Notes: generated by a model not told the origin, from the sequence alone. A stretch of DNA of 64,000 nucleotides from Gnetum montanum (GCA_015680685.1 MNCI01009376.1:659669-723668); one strand, 5' to 3'. Shown: positions 48,436-60,706, numbered from the stretch's first letter. Numbers and translations are program-made.

Positions 48436-51175
48436 ATGGCCTCAAACTAAGAAGTTGTTTGCATCTATGATCCTAAGGATCTAGCTATCATAGAACATAG
48501 ATAATTCCTTAGGTGGAGGGAACAAGAATCAGATTTTACAATCATTAATAAGGAGCATTATAATTTTATTTATGCTAAGACCCAAGCTACCCTCCTCATC
48601 CCACACACAAAATCAAAGTCCAAACGTCAATTTGAGATCATCCACTGAAATAGGAAAGAGTATATTCCCTCATCCTATGACCAAATTAAACTAACAGACT
48701 TTCATACATGCATCTTAATGTAACTAGTAAACATTGATGAGATGAGTGAGGAAATTAGCTCAAACCAAAACCAAGAGGACCAAGATGAGTTTGGAGTAGA
48801 GTATGAACCAAACACATTCATAGGGGATCTTTTATAATGATCATCTATTCTCTATAAATCAAGTTTCTCAATCCACTCCTTTATTTCCTACTATGTTTAC
48901 CTCAACACCTATTGTTGCAATGCACCAAAATTTACTAGCATCCCAATCTACTTTCCTATTTACAACAATGTCATTCACAACCCAACCTCATTCTATGAAA
49001 CCATCACTAGTGATATCCTTCACACAATATCCTCTCTTCATTCCAATGGATTCCTCTTCGAGACCCAAGCTTCACAAGCCTCTCACACCCTCTTTGTTTC
49101 CTTTGTTCCACACATTTCAATCCAAACCTTATTCTTCCTATTTAATCCTCCTACGATAGTGATCACCCAACCCCTCTCATCTATACTAATGCTCATTGCA
49201 TGACCCTAGGCCATCCAATTTTTTCTACAATTGTTAGTTCAACTAGCCCAAAATACAGGAATGCCCCAAGGCTTTGATCAAGCCTTTCAAATGATCCAAG
49301 ACCTCACCAAAGAACTGTGTAAGGCTAAGTACTCCACTACCAAAATGGTGAAAATTATGAACTTTTATCAAGATGATCCCATCAATCCTATCGTTTCATA
49401 GATAACTCTTCCCATAGGTGTTCCTATTCCTCACTTCACTAAACACAATGGCAAGGGTGATCCTAACTCACATCTCATTATCTTTCATTCCAAGAGCTTA
49501 TTGATACAAGCTTGGGCCCATACCATGATGTGCATCTTCTCTATGCCTCTAACTAGAAAAGGCTTGGATTAATACCATTCACTACCTAGAGGCTCCATTT
49601 CATTTTTAAATGACTTGATTTCATAATTTGTTAACCATTTTAAGAATAACTTGAAACCTGATACAACACTAGACCAACTTATGAAGGTCAAACAAGGGCC
49701 CCTTGTACCTATTCAAAAATTCATACAAAGATAGAATGCCATCCTCAATGAAATCCTTATCCCCATCTCTGAAACACATCTTTTGGCCATTTTCAATGGG
49801 ACTGGTTAATGATTTCATCAAGTCTAAGCTATACTACCTAGACCCATGATCACTTAGCCAAGCCTTTTCCTAAATAAAAAATATAAAAGATGTTGCAAAA
49901 GCTAGTAATGACCCAGCATATGTAATGCACAAGGACCAACATATGAGAAGGGATAAGAACAAGGGGAAACAAAACCATGTAGTCATGACCACTATGGCAA
50001 AAGAAACAAAAACAACATAGGGACCAAAGACAATGCAACCAAAGGCCCTTACCACCATCACTTAACTATCAATATTAGATGCCTCCACCTTTGATCCACC
50101 TAGGTCAAACTTTGAAATAAAAGATCAATCTATGTACAAAAGGATACCCATGAGACCATCCAAGATTCTTGATTAGTTACTTAAAAGTGGTTGTATCCCA
50201 CCATCACTTAACTATCAATATTAGATGCCTCCATCTTTGATCCACCTAGGCCAAACTTTGAAATAAAAGATCAATCTATGTACAAAAGGATACCCATGAG
50301 ACCATCCAAGATTCTTGATTAGTTACTTAAAAGTGGTTGTATCCCACCATCACTTAACTATCAATATCAGATGCCTCCACCTTTGATCCACCTAGGCCAA
50401 AATTTGAAATAAAAGATCAATCTATGTACAAAAGGATACCCATGAGACCATCCAAGATTCTTGATTAGTTACTTAAAAGTGGTTGTATCCAATACAAGCA
50501 ATTAACCAAGAACACTCATAATAGGCATCATCGCTTGTGTGATATTGCTAAAGATCCCACTATAACTGCAAACGATGATGCACATGTACCTAAATACTTC
50601 AAATTAGACCAATTCTATCACTACCATCATATACCCGACCATGACACCAATTTTTTCTTGGCCCTAAAAGATGATTTGTAGAAGATTATAGATGGTGGTG
50701 AATTAGTCTTAAACACATCCAACCTAGTTAGGCCCCAGAACTAGAACATACAAGTTTACAAGGACCCATTAAATGCTAACAACAACCCCTATACCATCAT
50801 CACATTTAACATTAACAATAATTCTAGACCTACCAAGGAGTCATTTGTGGTTTGGATATCCCCTCGTAATAAAAGGACTTCAACTTCCACAAGTTTAAGA
50901 ACTCCTTTTTTCATAAGGATATCACCATTTTCACATTCTAAGAAACCTTTTTTCATTAGTGTGCCCCCTTCCACTACTAACAAAACTATGATCCAAGTTG
51001 AGTAACTTCCTCCCATGGTAGCTAATGCTTTAGTCCCTTCATAGCCAAATAATAAAAATCACCTTCCAAGCAATGCAAGAACCTAGCACCTAATCCTAAA
51101 GTTAAGAATAATAAATAAATAAAGATGTGGAAGGAAGAATAACCACCAAAGCCTACTTCAATTTCAACATTACCA
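48436..51175 (+). pseudogene. Element I gag, decayed
   Basis: An ATG at 48,436 opens MASN then a TAA; KEYIPSSYDQIKLTD (about 48,655) aligns with element A gag. The core near 49,425-49,640 reads PHFTKHNGKGDPNSHLIIF, SKSLLIQAWAHTMM, the A/T-x-x-G-L-D block and LPRGSISFLNDLISQF-like sequence, matching plant gag (KYDGxGDPxxHL...W...LPxGSIxSWxxLxxxF). Near 50,620 come HHIPDHDTNFFLALKDDL and IIDGGELVLNTSNLVRP, the gag C-terminal segment. A 146 bp triplication (50,052-50,490) sits between and shifts the frame. Confidence 0.87.
50052..50490 (+). repeat. Near-perfect triplication of 146 bp inside element I gag
   Basis: Copies start at 50,052, 50,198 and 50,344 (CCACCATCACTTAACTATCA) and the last ends at 50,490. 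Only a few bases differ. 146 is not a multiple of three, so each copy changes the reading frame. The near-identity contrasts with the decay of the rest of the element. Confidence 0.95.
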
Positions 51176-52270
51176 ATGGATATCAACACTCAAGTTGCTT
51201 CAACCAACAAACCTAGAAATGGTAACCAAAAACAAGAGAAGAAAAAGACGCTTAAACCACAAACACTAAAACATGAAGTTAGGATCTTAGGTAGTATGGA
51301 GGAAGTCAAGACCAACAAGCACAAGAAACCATCCAATAATGATAAAGACTTCCTCACTACCATGGAGCACATTGAGCTCTCGCTTAAAAAAAATACATCT
51401 TTGAGGTCATATGACCTAGTCATGACCTCCTCTACTCACTATGAAGGCTTAATTAAGATATTGACTTTCATTCCTATCAATAAGGACATACTGGCCAATG
51501 AGAAATCTATCCACATAGTGATAGTACCATCCTCACCTAAGGAAGATCCAAGGTTAACCACCTTAATATTTCATAATAACGAAGTAAAAATCAACCCCCA
51601 AAATGGTGAAGTGTTGAAGTCTTCCTTGTTCATAATGATTAGACTAGGTTAGTACAAGGTTCATCAAGTATATGTTGACAATGAGGTAATAACAAACATT
51701 ATACACTTTTCCATTACAAAATTTCCCAACTTAGTAGAACATATTCAAAACACCTCTACCTCTGCACTCAAATCTTTTAATGAGTCATGTGTAGAGATGA
51801 GAGAATTAATTTCACTAGATTTTGTGGCTTGGGAATGATTCCCCACATTACCTGATTTCCTCATGGTAGAAGAAACACTAGGTTTCAACCTAATCCTAGG
51901 AAGACCTTGGTCAACCAAACTATAGGTTGTTTCTTCCTCAATCCATCAAGAGATTCACCTACCTTACAAGGGAGATAAAATCATCATACATGGAGATAGA
52001 GCAGTTCCGTTGTCTGTCAACAATGTTAACATAAAATAAGGATCTAACATGGAGTTTCAAGAAGAAACTTCTGTAGCCAAAATTATAGCCAAGGAAGTCA
52101 AAAAAATCAAGAAAACCAAGACCAATAATGTAAGGATCATTAATGAAGCATGGGAAGAACTCCCATTCAACATTGTAAGTGAAGGTAATGGGAGTACAAA
52201 ATTGTTCAATAGACACCTTACACATTTCCTAATCTCTCAAAGATTAGAACATAGTTGCTTGATTGAGTAG
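51176..52270 (+). pseudogene. Element I protease region, decayed
   Basis: Opens with a long clean frame (51,176-51,652) encoding a Lys-rich linker and SYDLVMTSSTHYEGLIKILT, shared with H and A. The catalytic region follows at about 51,670 as VYVDNEVITNIIHF, where H has VDDGATMNMIPY, so the D-x-G-A site is destroyed. FNLILGRPW (about 51,895) and IHQEIHLPYKGDKIIIHGD follow. The frame ends with EAWEELPFNIVSEGN and a TAG near 52,268. Confidence 0.87.
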
Positions 52271-52965
52271 GTCACCTACCATCTTAACCTTGTGCCATAT
52301 GACGTAGCATTTTCCTTTGTAGCCTAGTTCTTGAACTCTTATTTACATATTTTCATTTTACTTTACAAGTTTTTGCTTTGTTCTACCTTGTTTACTATTT
52401 TACTACATAACCTTACTTCACATTTTCATGTTGAAATTTATAATTTATGCCTATGTCCTTTGCATTTACATAAAAATATAAAACGATGTAAAAAATAGAA
52501 TAACCTAAAACCAAAAAATGGCTTGCAAGGCATAAAACTAGTGACCTAAAAGGGCCAAAATTGGTAATTTTATTGCCTCCCTTTTGTATCTCTCTTATGT
52601 TTACACTATGACCCATTATGCCTTATTTTAAACCTTTATTGTTTTATCACCAAACCTTACTTTATTATTTTAACTCATAGCATTTTATGCAAGAAAAATA
52701 TAAAAAAAAATTTTAAAATATGAAATATTAAAAGCCAAAAATTTTAAGTTATAACCAAAATTGTCCATACCAGTAGTCATGATCACACTATGGGATAAGA
52801 TGATAACAACAAAAAAAATATAAAAGTAGCCATAGTTGCACAATGAAATAAGATGACCAATAATAATAATATAGTCTCAAAGGTTTTGACCACTAAATAA
52901 TAATAATAACACCAATAATATGGAAAGAACAATAGAACATGGTAGGCTAACCAAACATGCTAAAG
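52271..52965. repeat. Spacer between protease and antisense gene, with a vestige of the ATGGCCTAAAACTAG array
   Basis: Near 52,500-52,570, GGCATAAAACTAGTGACC and GGGCCAAAATTGGTAA recall the array found after protease in H and A. The rest is AT-rich and holds no gene. Confidence 0.5.
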
Positions 52966-53040
52966 CTAAGCTATAGGAGGAGGAGGAGGAGGATCATCAA
53001 CAACATCATCTTCATCGTTCTCATCACTATTGCATAAGAC

Positions 53041-53173
53041 CTATAAGTAATAAAACATATAAACCATTAGTACCCATCATAAACAAAACATAACCATGAA
53101 ACCATAAAAACTAAATAATAACAACTATAAAACTATAACATAAAGAAAACTTTAAATATTTTTACACAAACCC
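53041..53173 (-). promoter_or_regulatory. Last intron of the antisense gene, 133 bp, matched in element H
   Basis: Acceptor CTTATAG/GTC at 53,041; the donor has decayed to CAG/GGGTTTG. In H the same intron (2,679-2,547) is also 133 bp, with AAG/GTATTA and TGTAG/GTA. Both are in phase 0 between a Gln/Lys codon and Val-Leu. Confidence 0.7.
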
Positions 53174-54112
53174 CTGGGATTCAAAAGCTATGTCTTCGAG
53201 TGCAAATCTTTGGAGGCTAGCTTCTAAACTATGAAGAATTTATTCTTCATTCATGTTTTCCAAATCAATATCTCCTAGATCCATTCTTATAACAATCTTT
53301 TCCCTCTCTATGCATGTCCACTTCAATGGAGTACAGAAGAATTTGGTAGTGATGGTTTCCCCAAAGACAATAGTGATCTAAGGAGTAGGAGACTCAATAA
53401 CAATCAGAAATCTCACAAACATGTTAACAATGTCCTCTACACCTATTCCCTAAATGAATAACTCATACCTATGCTCTGTCATGGCTATCTCATGCCATGA
53501 TTTCAAGTGATTTTCCTTCTTTTCCTTGTATAGCCACTTTTGAACCTTTTTTTTCTTATCCCACTCTAACATCCATGCATAATAATTACACCATTCCTTG
53601 GAATTTCAAACCAAGAGCTTCATTTGTGTATCTTTCTTCAAGTTGCTCCTAGCTAAAGCAACCTTACCTTGGATAGTGCTCCAATAGTGGGACCACTCTA
53701 TCCCTTTAGTTTAGAAGGAATCCCTATTAGACACACATGCATCTATGAATTCTTTACAATCTTTGAGGCTCTTAACTTTCTTGGTGTGCTCCTTATTTTT
53801 CTTTCTCAAAGTTGTAACCTCCTCCCATAAGAACTCATTCAAACATTGGACATGCTAAAATGTTTTTGCACAAGATGCAGCACATTCTGTGGCCCCTTCA
53901 TATAACTTGAATGGAACATTCTCAACATTAGAGGGCAAGGCTAGGAACTTGTCAAATTTCAATTCTTGTGAGAGTTTTCATTTTAATTTGGAAAATGAAA
54001 CAACACCAAAAATACAAAATATTTAAAACACTTTATAAAACATAAAACACTGTAACCATAAAAACATGAAAAATAAAAATATAAAAATAAAACACTTTAA
54101 CACTTCTCTTAC

Positions 54113-54250
54113 CAACATCAAGAGATAGCTATTGTAATTCGTTTACCCTATCATTCATTATTCCTTTCATGAATTCTAGCTTATCTAGGGCCTACACCTA
54201 AGGTTTGAAGTGACATGTGGATGTAGATGCTTCTAGTGGAGGTTAACACT
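54113..54250 (-). promoter_or_regulatory. Internal exon of the antisense gene bounded by conserved splice sites
   Basis: Preceded by TTATAG and followed by GATGTTG/GTAAGA. In H the matching exon (3,791-3,619) is preceded by CCTTAG and followed by GATGTTG/GTAAGA. Both encode ...FKPxV / KPWVDTL then EFMKGI / EFM. Confidence 0.7.
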
Positions 54251-55645
54251 CTATAATTATCATAATAGTTAGACATCAATTGCAACAAGGATGAATAAAA
54301 ATCAAAACACAAAACAAAACATATAACATACTAGGAAGATCATGAGTTATGTCTATTGGAGGATTTCTCTCTAGAGGTAAATCATCTAAGATGAAATCCA
54401 ATACATCTAAAGCCTCTAGAGATGTCCTCTCCTCCTTTTCTCTATGTTGTTGTTCTTCCTCTATAGCAACCTTAGTAGTCAACTCCTACTTCTTTCCTAT
54501 GAAAAAAAATCAATAAAATATAAAACAAATTACCAAAAATTTAACAATAAAAATATAACTAAAAATATACAAAAAAAATGTTTACATAACTCCAACATCT
54601 TAATTTACCATGTTTAGCTTGATGGCCATCCTCTTAGGTGTTTTCTTGTTAGGAACCTAAATGTTATCTTCAACATGTGGCCTCTTTATCTCCTTTCTGG
54701 TAGCGTCATTTACTTTTTTTCATGACCTTTTGGCCTTCTTCACACTACCATGCATAGCATGGGGCTCCATTCCCATGTTGTCAAGGAAAAATCCACACAA
54801 ACGACTAAGATTCTTAGTGGTAATAGATAGTGATTCTCCTATCTCCTCCATTGATGGATCTGGGTAACACATAACTTAAGTGACGTGTTTTACCCAAGGC
54901 CTAGAGAGTTGGAAAGCATCACATGCAACCCATTCTCCATCTCTCTTGATCACCAAAAACTTTGCAAATCTTTTAAGATATACAAAGAAGAATGTAAAAT
55001 GCACATGATGAATATTATTGAGGTTATTACGAAGCTTTTTGATTTCATCCCTTAAGCCAATAACCATGTGGATAGCCCAATCAAACATAGTTCCATCAGT
55101 TAACACCTTTTTCATGGTCCAAGCTTGTTGAACTTCTATAGTCTTCTTTTGTGATAGTAACAAGGGAAAGACCTTAGCACAAAAAAGGGGGTAGGTCTCA
55201 TTGGCTTCCTCAAGTTTACACTTATTAAAAGTCAATGTTGCACTGGGAGGAGAGTTAAGCTAAGCCTCCATTTCCTCTCTATAACTTATATCCTTCCCTA
55301 CTCTAGTGGTAACCTTGGCATGGTTAAAGGGTATGCCAAAGATATTGTTGAACATGGATGCATTACTTCTTAACATAATAGGATAATCGTGAATGTGAGT
55401 AATGAATTTGATGATCCCCTCATCAAAACAATCAATCACATTCAATATCTTAGTAGGTGGCATCATTGGACTAGGCAACATAAACAATTGGTACAAACAT
55501 GTATCAATAAGCATCTCTTGAATGTTCATATGAGCCTTTTCTATTGGCCATTCTTGTGTAAAGTCTACTTCATTCCACTTGCATTGAATTTTCTTCTTAG
55601 AATTTCCTAAGATAGTCACATCAACCATAGACTTATGCACAAAAT

Positions 55646-55785
55646 CTGAAAACACAACATAGTTAACATGTTAGCCTCTTGAAACTATGAAAACTTTAAA
55701 AACCAAAAAGAAAAAAGTACAAAAACTTTAAAAAATCAAAAAAAATACTAAAAATTGTTGGCCATAGTAAATAAATTTTACTTAC
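55646..55785 (-). promoter_or_regulatory. Intron of the antisense gene with intact consensus splice sites
   Basis: Donor G/GTAAGT and acceptor GTGTTTTCAG/A on minus, 140 bp, T-rich. Splicing joins CCTAAGCTTG to ATTTTGTGC, giving VVALPKL then DFVHKS in one frame; reading through instead meets stops. Confidence 0.75.
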
Positions 55786-56010
55786 CAAGCTTAGGCAAGG
55801 CTACAACCTTAGGACAAGCTAGTACAGGTGCTTCGAACTCTACATGAGCCCATCATTTATATGCACGAATGGTGGCTAAATTTGTTTCATATACATGTGA
55901 ATACCATGTGCAATATCTACTAAATTCAACTTTGAGCTAATTAAGCACCTCTGGTCTCATCACCTCACCTTATCTAAATTCTTCCAAGGCTATATGAGTT
56001 ATAGATAAGG

Positions 56011-57085
56011 TAAGGACAGAGAACTTTGAAGGGGGGTTAACTAAGTTTCCCAATTTCAACACCTAAGACAATCCAAAATGCATACAAATTTATGTGGTTT
56101 TCCAACTTGGATACTTCCACACTTGGAGGGTAGATACCTTTCCATACTTCTAGAATTTTTTCCTTCAAAAATGTGGTTTAGAGGGGACCACAACCTTTAT
56201 AATGATGTGAACTCTGCACGGAGTGTTTTCTCTCTACAAGTACACTTAACCCCACAAGGTCCCAACAAGCTCACAAGATGTCTTCTTGTAAGAAGTACAT
56301 CAACCTCTTAAGGCTACAAAGAGAGAAAAGGAATCAAGGAGAGAGTGTAACTACACTTTACAAATTCCTTGCCTTAAATCTCTAACAAAAAACAATTCAC
56401 AAATGATGGAGAATTAAGGAAGAAAAATAATTCCCTTAATGTATACAATGATTGATTATCCAATGAACAGTACATGTGCAATGCTTGTCATTTTCACAAG
56501 AATTCCACTATATTTTATAGCCTTTTACTTTTCAAATACTCCTCAGAATTCATGTAATGGCTAGAAAATAGCTAGTTGAGACATCCTATTTGAGCTTGGA
56601 ATATCTTACTAAAAACTAGCCACATGCAAGTGGGACATCCCGCTAAAAATTAGACATCTCACTTGGAACATCCTAGCTAGGATGTCCTAACAATAATTTG
56701 GATGGTTGCTACTTTCTTAGGATGTTTGGCCTAAAATTGAATCTTCACCCCTAGGACATCTGCTAATCTTTTGGGACATTTAGACAGATACTAAAACATC
56801 TTCATTTGGCTTGTATACTTCATGCATCCTTTAAATCTTTCATGTTTGTTAAGACTTCTTGTCATCTTAACTCAACCCTTGTTTTGGTACCATGAAGCTC
56901 TTATATCAATCATGATGCTCTTGTCTCATTCTCATGGAATCCTTGTCTTTATAGCAATAAGCTCTTATCTTGATCTCATCATCTTATCATTATCATATTT
57001 TTTTCTTTCTGAAGTCATGCAAGATCACAAACACATTTTCCACATTCTCCATTTTCTAAGGTTTTGACATGCCAAAACATCAACA
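56011..57085 (-). repeat. Element F 3' LTR
   Basis: In element orientation starts TGTTGATGTTTTGG. 56,430-57,085 matches 59,455-60,102. Holds repeated GGGACATC/GGATGTCC phrases resembling those in element D LTRs. Confidence 0.85.
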
Positions 57086-57155
57086 ATCTTCTACTTTTTG
57101 ATAATATCTAAAAATTTAGAAATTGATTAGCATAAAAGAACACAAAAGCGTAACA

Positions 57156-57171
57156 TACTCCCCCTTTGTGG
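57156..57171 (-). promoter_or_regulatory. Copia-type purine tract of element F
   Basis: On minus CCACAAAGGGGGAGTA, the AAGGGGGAG tract found between pol and 3' LTR in many plant copia elements; here about 70 bases from the LTR. Confidence 0.65.
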
Positions 57172-57309
57172 GAATTTGCAAAAAAGGAAGTTTCCATAGG
57201 AAAATCCCCCTAAACATATGTACGAATGCTTATTTTTGTTTGAATATTTTTATGTGTTTATTTTTATTTTTATTATGAAAGAAAGAAAAAATGATTACTT
57301 GATAGGACA

Positions 57310-57990
57310 AGGTCCTATTCTCATATCTTGACATAGAGCAGTAAGTCATTGTTTATCAAGCAACTTGGTGAAAGCATCAGCAAGTTGACAATCTATACCC
57401 ATGTGATCTAGCTTTATATGTTCAAGTTAAGTGTGTTCTCATATGAAATGATGTCAAATTTAAATGTGTTTTGTATGAGAATGTCGAACAAATTTATTTG
57501 TCATGCTGATAGCACTATTTTTGTCACAAAGGATAGGTGTAGAATTTGATTAGACTCCTAGATTCTTGAGCATTTCCTTCATCCATAGAATTTATGTACA
57601 ATAGCTTTAAGCTTAAATATATTTTGCTTCTACCATACAAAGTGTTATAGATGTTTGCTTCTTTGTTGCCCAAGACATAAGACTTGTTCCTAGAAAGAAT
57701 TAATTTCCACTTGTGTTCTAACGATCATCTATACAATCTACCCAATCTACATCACAACAATACCTAGTAAGATCAAGTGAGGAGTCCTTTGAATACCAAA
57801 GTTCCCGATTAGTACTACCTTTAAATAATGAAAAATTCACTTAACAGCTTTTAAATTTAATACCTAGCACAAATTCCAACACTTAAGGCTATATCAAGCC
57901 TACTACTAGTTAAGTAAAGTAAACTACCAAGCATATCTCTATAAAGCTTAAGATTAACAAACTTTCCTTGATTATCTCTGGTAAGTTTAA
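57310..57990 (-). pseudogene. Element F RNase H (copia), decayed
   Basis: On minus, TPILCDKNSAISMTNKFVRH, SHTKHIxIxHHFI and DCQLADAFTKLLDK (57,540-57,330) match the copia RNase H end (CDNxSAIxLxxNPVxHxRTKHIDIxxHFxRD...QxADIFTKxL). Stops are present. Confidence 0.88.
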
Positions 57991-58545
57991 AGTTTGTAAC
58001 CATAGGTATAGTTTTTGCCTTCACATCTACCAAGCTGAATTTGTGTAAAACATCTTGATGTACTTAGTTTGACAAATGAAGGTTTCACCTTTCATTTGAG
58101 TGATTTGAAAGCCAACGAAATTATTGAGTTCTTCCATCATGCTCATTTCAAACTCTATTTGCATAAGATCTAAGAATTTCTTGCATAAAATCTCATTAGT
58201 AGCTCCAAATATAATATCATCAATATAAATTTACACAATAAGTAAATTTTTACCTTCATGTTTAAGAAATAAGATAACATCTATCCTACCTCTTTCAAAA
58301 CCATTGGATATGAGATGATGTGAAAGTCTATCATACCAAGCTCTAGGAGCTTGTTTGAACCCATAGAAATCCTTCTTTAGTTTGTAAAAATAATATGGAT
58401 GAACTGGATTTACAAATCCTTTAGGTTGATCAACATAAACTTCCTCTTGAATAGTTCCATTCAAAATGCACTTTTCACATCCATTTGATACATCCAATTT
58501 GCTATAAATTACCTCTCTTGATTCATGCAAGATCCACATGAATCA
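57991..58545 (-). pseudogene. Element F reverse transcriptase (copia), partial
   Basis: On minus, [53 protein letters not shown] and [19 protein letters not shown] (58,539-58,231) form the middle of a copia RT (family MDVKSAFLNGxLxEEVYVxQPxGF...[16 protein letters not shown]). VDDI-like catalytic sequence follows near 58,215 (IYIDDIIF). The 5' part is cut at about 58,545. Confidence 0.9.
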
Positions 58546-59455
58546 CATTGAAAAGCTACAAAGCAAGTTTTATGATACTTGAAAACTACTACAGATTATG
58601 GGATCACATTTCATCAACATAGAAATTTCAAGATATGGAGATACACTGATGCAAACTAGGGAGGAAACCTTGAAGATTGTAAATCAACTTCTAGTTTTTA
58701 TTTTTCTTTAGTCCATCACTTATCTCCTAGGGATCAAAGAAGCAAACTATAGTCGCCCTCTCTACAGCTAAAGAAAAATACATAGCTACATCTAATGCTA
58801 CTACTGAGACCATATGGATCCACTTCACTTTCACTAAAATGGGATATACACTTGAACCTCCCATTTGTTTATACTATGATAGCATAAGTGCTATTATGAT
58901 GGTGCATAATCCTATTCATCATGAATGTTCCAAACACATAGATATCAAGCATCATCATCTCGGCATGGAACATTGTGCGACTAAAGCACAAATGGAAAGT
59001 ATTTTTACCAAGATTCTAAGTTGTGATAAGTTTGAATCTTTCCGATACCTCCTTGAAGTAAAACTTCTTACCATCATGGGAGGTTTGTGAAATATGATGA
59101 CTACATCTTTTACAAAAAAAATTAGATATATCTCATCAATGAATCTATATTAAATAAGATAAGGTCCTATTCATATAATTCTTGTCTGATCCCATGATTA
59201 GTTCATTCCCTATTATGAACATTCTTAAATGAGATAATAAGGATCATCTCCATGATTTCCTAGATTTATGCTTATCTCTCCAAATCTATTCTTGGGAGAT
59301 CAAGGCTTATATAATTGTAGCAACACATATTCATTAGTGAGAGAATATAAGAGAGTTTCACAAAAGTGTGTTTTTTCTAACTTAGTTTCCCATTTCTTCA
59401 TAAGCTTAGATCATAGATCTAGGGCTCTTTACATTCTTCAAATTTGAGAGACAAA
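58545..59455 (+). pseudogene. Inverted copia RNase H fragment inside element F
   Basis: On plus: TTDYGITFHQHRNFKIWRYT, GGNLEDCKSTSSF, LISWGSKKQTIVALSTAKEK, then the clean frame 58,839-59,090 with GYTLEPPICLYYDSISAIMM, HHECSKHIDIKHHHLGMEH and SIFTKILSCDKFESFRYLL, the copia RNase H and pol C-terminus. It faces the RT of F head to head, so it belongs to a second insertion or an inverted segment. 59,100-59,455 is noncoding. Confidence 0.85.
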
Positions 59456-60102
59456 TACAATTCACTTAATGTATACAATAACTGATTATCTAATGAATAG
59501 TGCATGTACGGTGCTTATCATTTTCACAAGAATTCCACTCTATTTTATAACCTTTTACTTTCCAAATACTTCTTAGAATTCATACAATGGCTAGGAAATA
59601 GCTAGTTGGGATGTCCTATTCGAGCTTGAAACGTCTTACTGAAAACTAGCCATATGTAGGTGGGATGTCCCTTTGAAAATTAGAACATCTTACTTGGGAT
59701 GTTTTAATAGCAATTGGAATGTCTATTGTTTTCTTGTGATTTTTAGCCTAAAACCAAGTCTTCACCTCTAGCACATGTGCTAATCTTCTAGAATATTCAG
59801 GCATATATTGAAACATCTTTATTTGGCTTGTAGGCTTTAGGCTTCCTTAAAATCTTTCATCTTGGTTCAAACTTCTTGTCATCTCAAATCAGCTCTCATT
59901 TTGGTACCATGAAGATCTTCTATCAATCATCATGCTCTTGTCTCATTCTCATGGAGTCATTATCTTTCCACCAATAAGCTTTTATTCCATTCTCTTCATC
60001 TTGTCATTATCATAATTTTGTCTTTTCAAAGTTCTACAAGACCACAAACACATTTTTCACATTATTCATTTTCTAAGATTTTTACATATCAAAAATTCAA
60101 CA
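59455..60102 (-). repeat. Element F 5' LTR, truncated
   Basis: Matches 56,430-57,085; the part equivalent to 56,011-56,430 is missing, replaced by the inverted fragment. Confidence 0.85.
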
Positions 60103-60706
60103 TAAGGTTTGGTCATTCCTCACTAGTCCTCTGGGATGTACCCTATACCTAAAAAAAATGAAGCATCAAAACAATTAGAACTAAACAACCTTAAAGCTAA
60201 AAAATAAACAAATATAACAAGTGGAATCAAACTTGCAATCCCATCAGGTAGATAGTTCCTAGATGATTTTGAAAGAGTGTATTTATCCTATGGTCTATTA
60301 TCAAGGTATTGTCAAAATCCTATCACGAATACATAGGCATTTTCCAGATTTGGAATAACTATCTAGCTCCCACTGAAAATAAGCTCCCTCTATTCTCTAT
60401 ATCTATATAAGTATTGAAATCATCCACTATGAACTGCAAGATGCAGGCAGAAGACCCTACCAAGATGGTCTCTATGATGACCAAGGTAACATCCATTGCC
60501 AAGTATGACCATATGATCACACTGTAGTTACAGAGAAAGTATGTCATGATTTCCCTTACACTAGGTCTAAACCATATCAAAATATGCTTGTTAATGAACA
60601 TATTCGAGTTTAGACTCTTTTGTGTAACTATCCCAGTGCAACATAGGATCCCAACCAAGTCCACCATACTCAAAATTGGTTTTAGCAAAGCCCTGTACAT
60701 AGCCAT

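Larger units (their letters stand above)
56011..60102 (-). mobile_element. Element F: Ty1/copia LTR element, internally rearranged
   Basis: Bounded by TAAGG at 56,006-56,010 and 60,103-60,107. Left LTR 56,011-57,085 and partial right LTR about 59,455-60,102 match. The minus-strand interior has RT and RNase H and a copia-style purine tract. A plus-strand copia piece (58,545-59,455) replaces the rest of the interior and part of the right LTR. Removing 56,011-60,102 and one TAAGG rejoins an exon of the antisense gene in frame (RNDQTLSITHIALEEF), confirming both boundaries. Confidence 0.85.
48436..60706 (+). mobile_element. Element I: second Tat-like gag-protease element carrying an antisense gene; ends not found
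   Basis: gag (48,436-51,175) and protease (51,176-52,270) on plus are followed on minus by the multi-exon gene also seen in H. No RT or integrase was found to 64,000, so pol was lost, lies beyond the window, or was never there. LTRs, PBS and PPT were not identified; the limits given are those of the recognised coding parts. Confidence 0.7.
52966..60706 (-). pseudogene. Antisense multi-exon gene of element I, interrupted by copia element F
   Basis: Exons on minus, 5' to 3': about 60,706-60,215 (WFRPSVREIMTYFLCNYSVI); 60,148-60,103 joined to 56,010-55,786 across element F (LSITHIALEEF, TWYSHVYETNLATIRAY); 55,645-54,609 (DFVHKSMVDVTILG, MRSNASMFNNIFGIPF-like, DGTMFDWAIHMVIGLRDEI, then basic KKAKRSxKK and NKKTPKRMAIK); about 54,505-54,332 (acidic, EEEQQHREKEERTSLEALD); 54,250-54,113; about 53,970-53,174 (Lys/Glu-rich, coiled-coil-like); 53,040-52,966 (VLCNSDENDEDDVVDD plus six Pro, Ile-Ala, stop). 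Introns of 140, about 104, 81, about 140 and 133 bp are T-rich on the coding strand with GT...AG or decayed ends. Splice positions and the final stop agree with element H. Few stops, mostly TAG and TGA. The basic clusters suggest nuclear entry. Family not recognised; a captured host gene or an element-specific gene are both possible. Confidence 0.68.
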
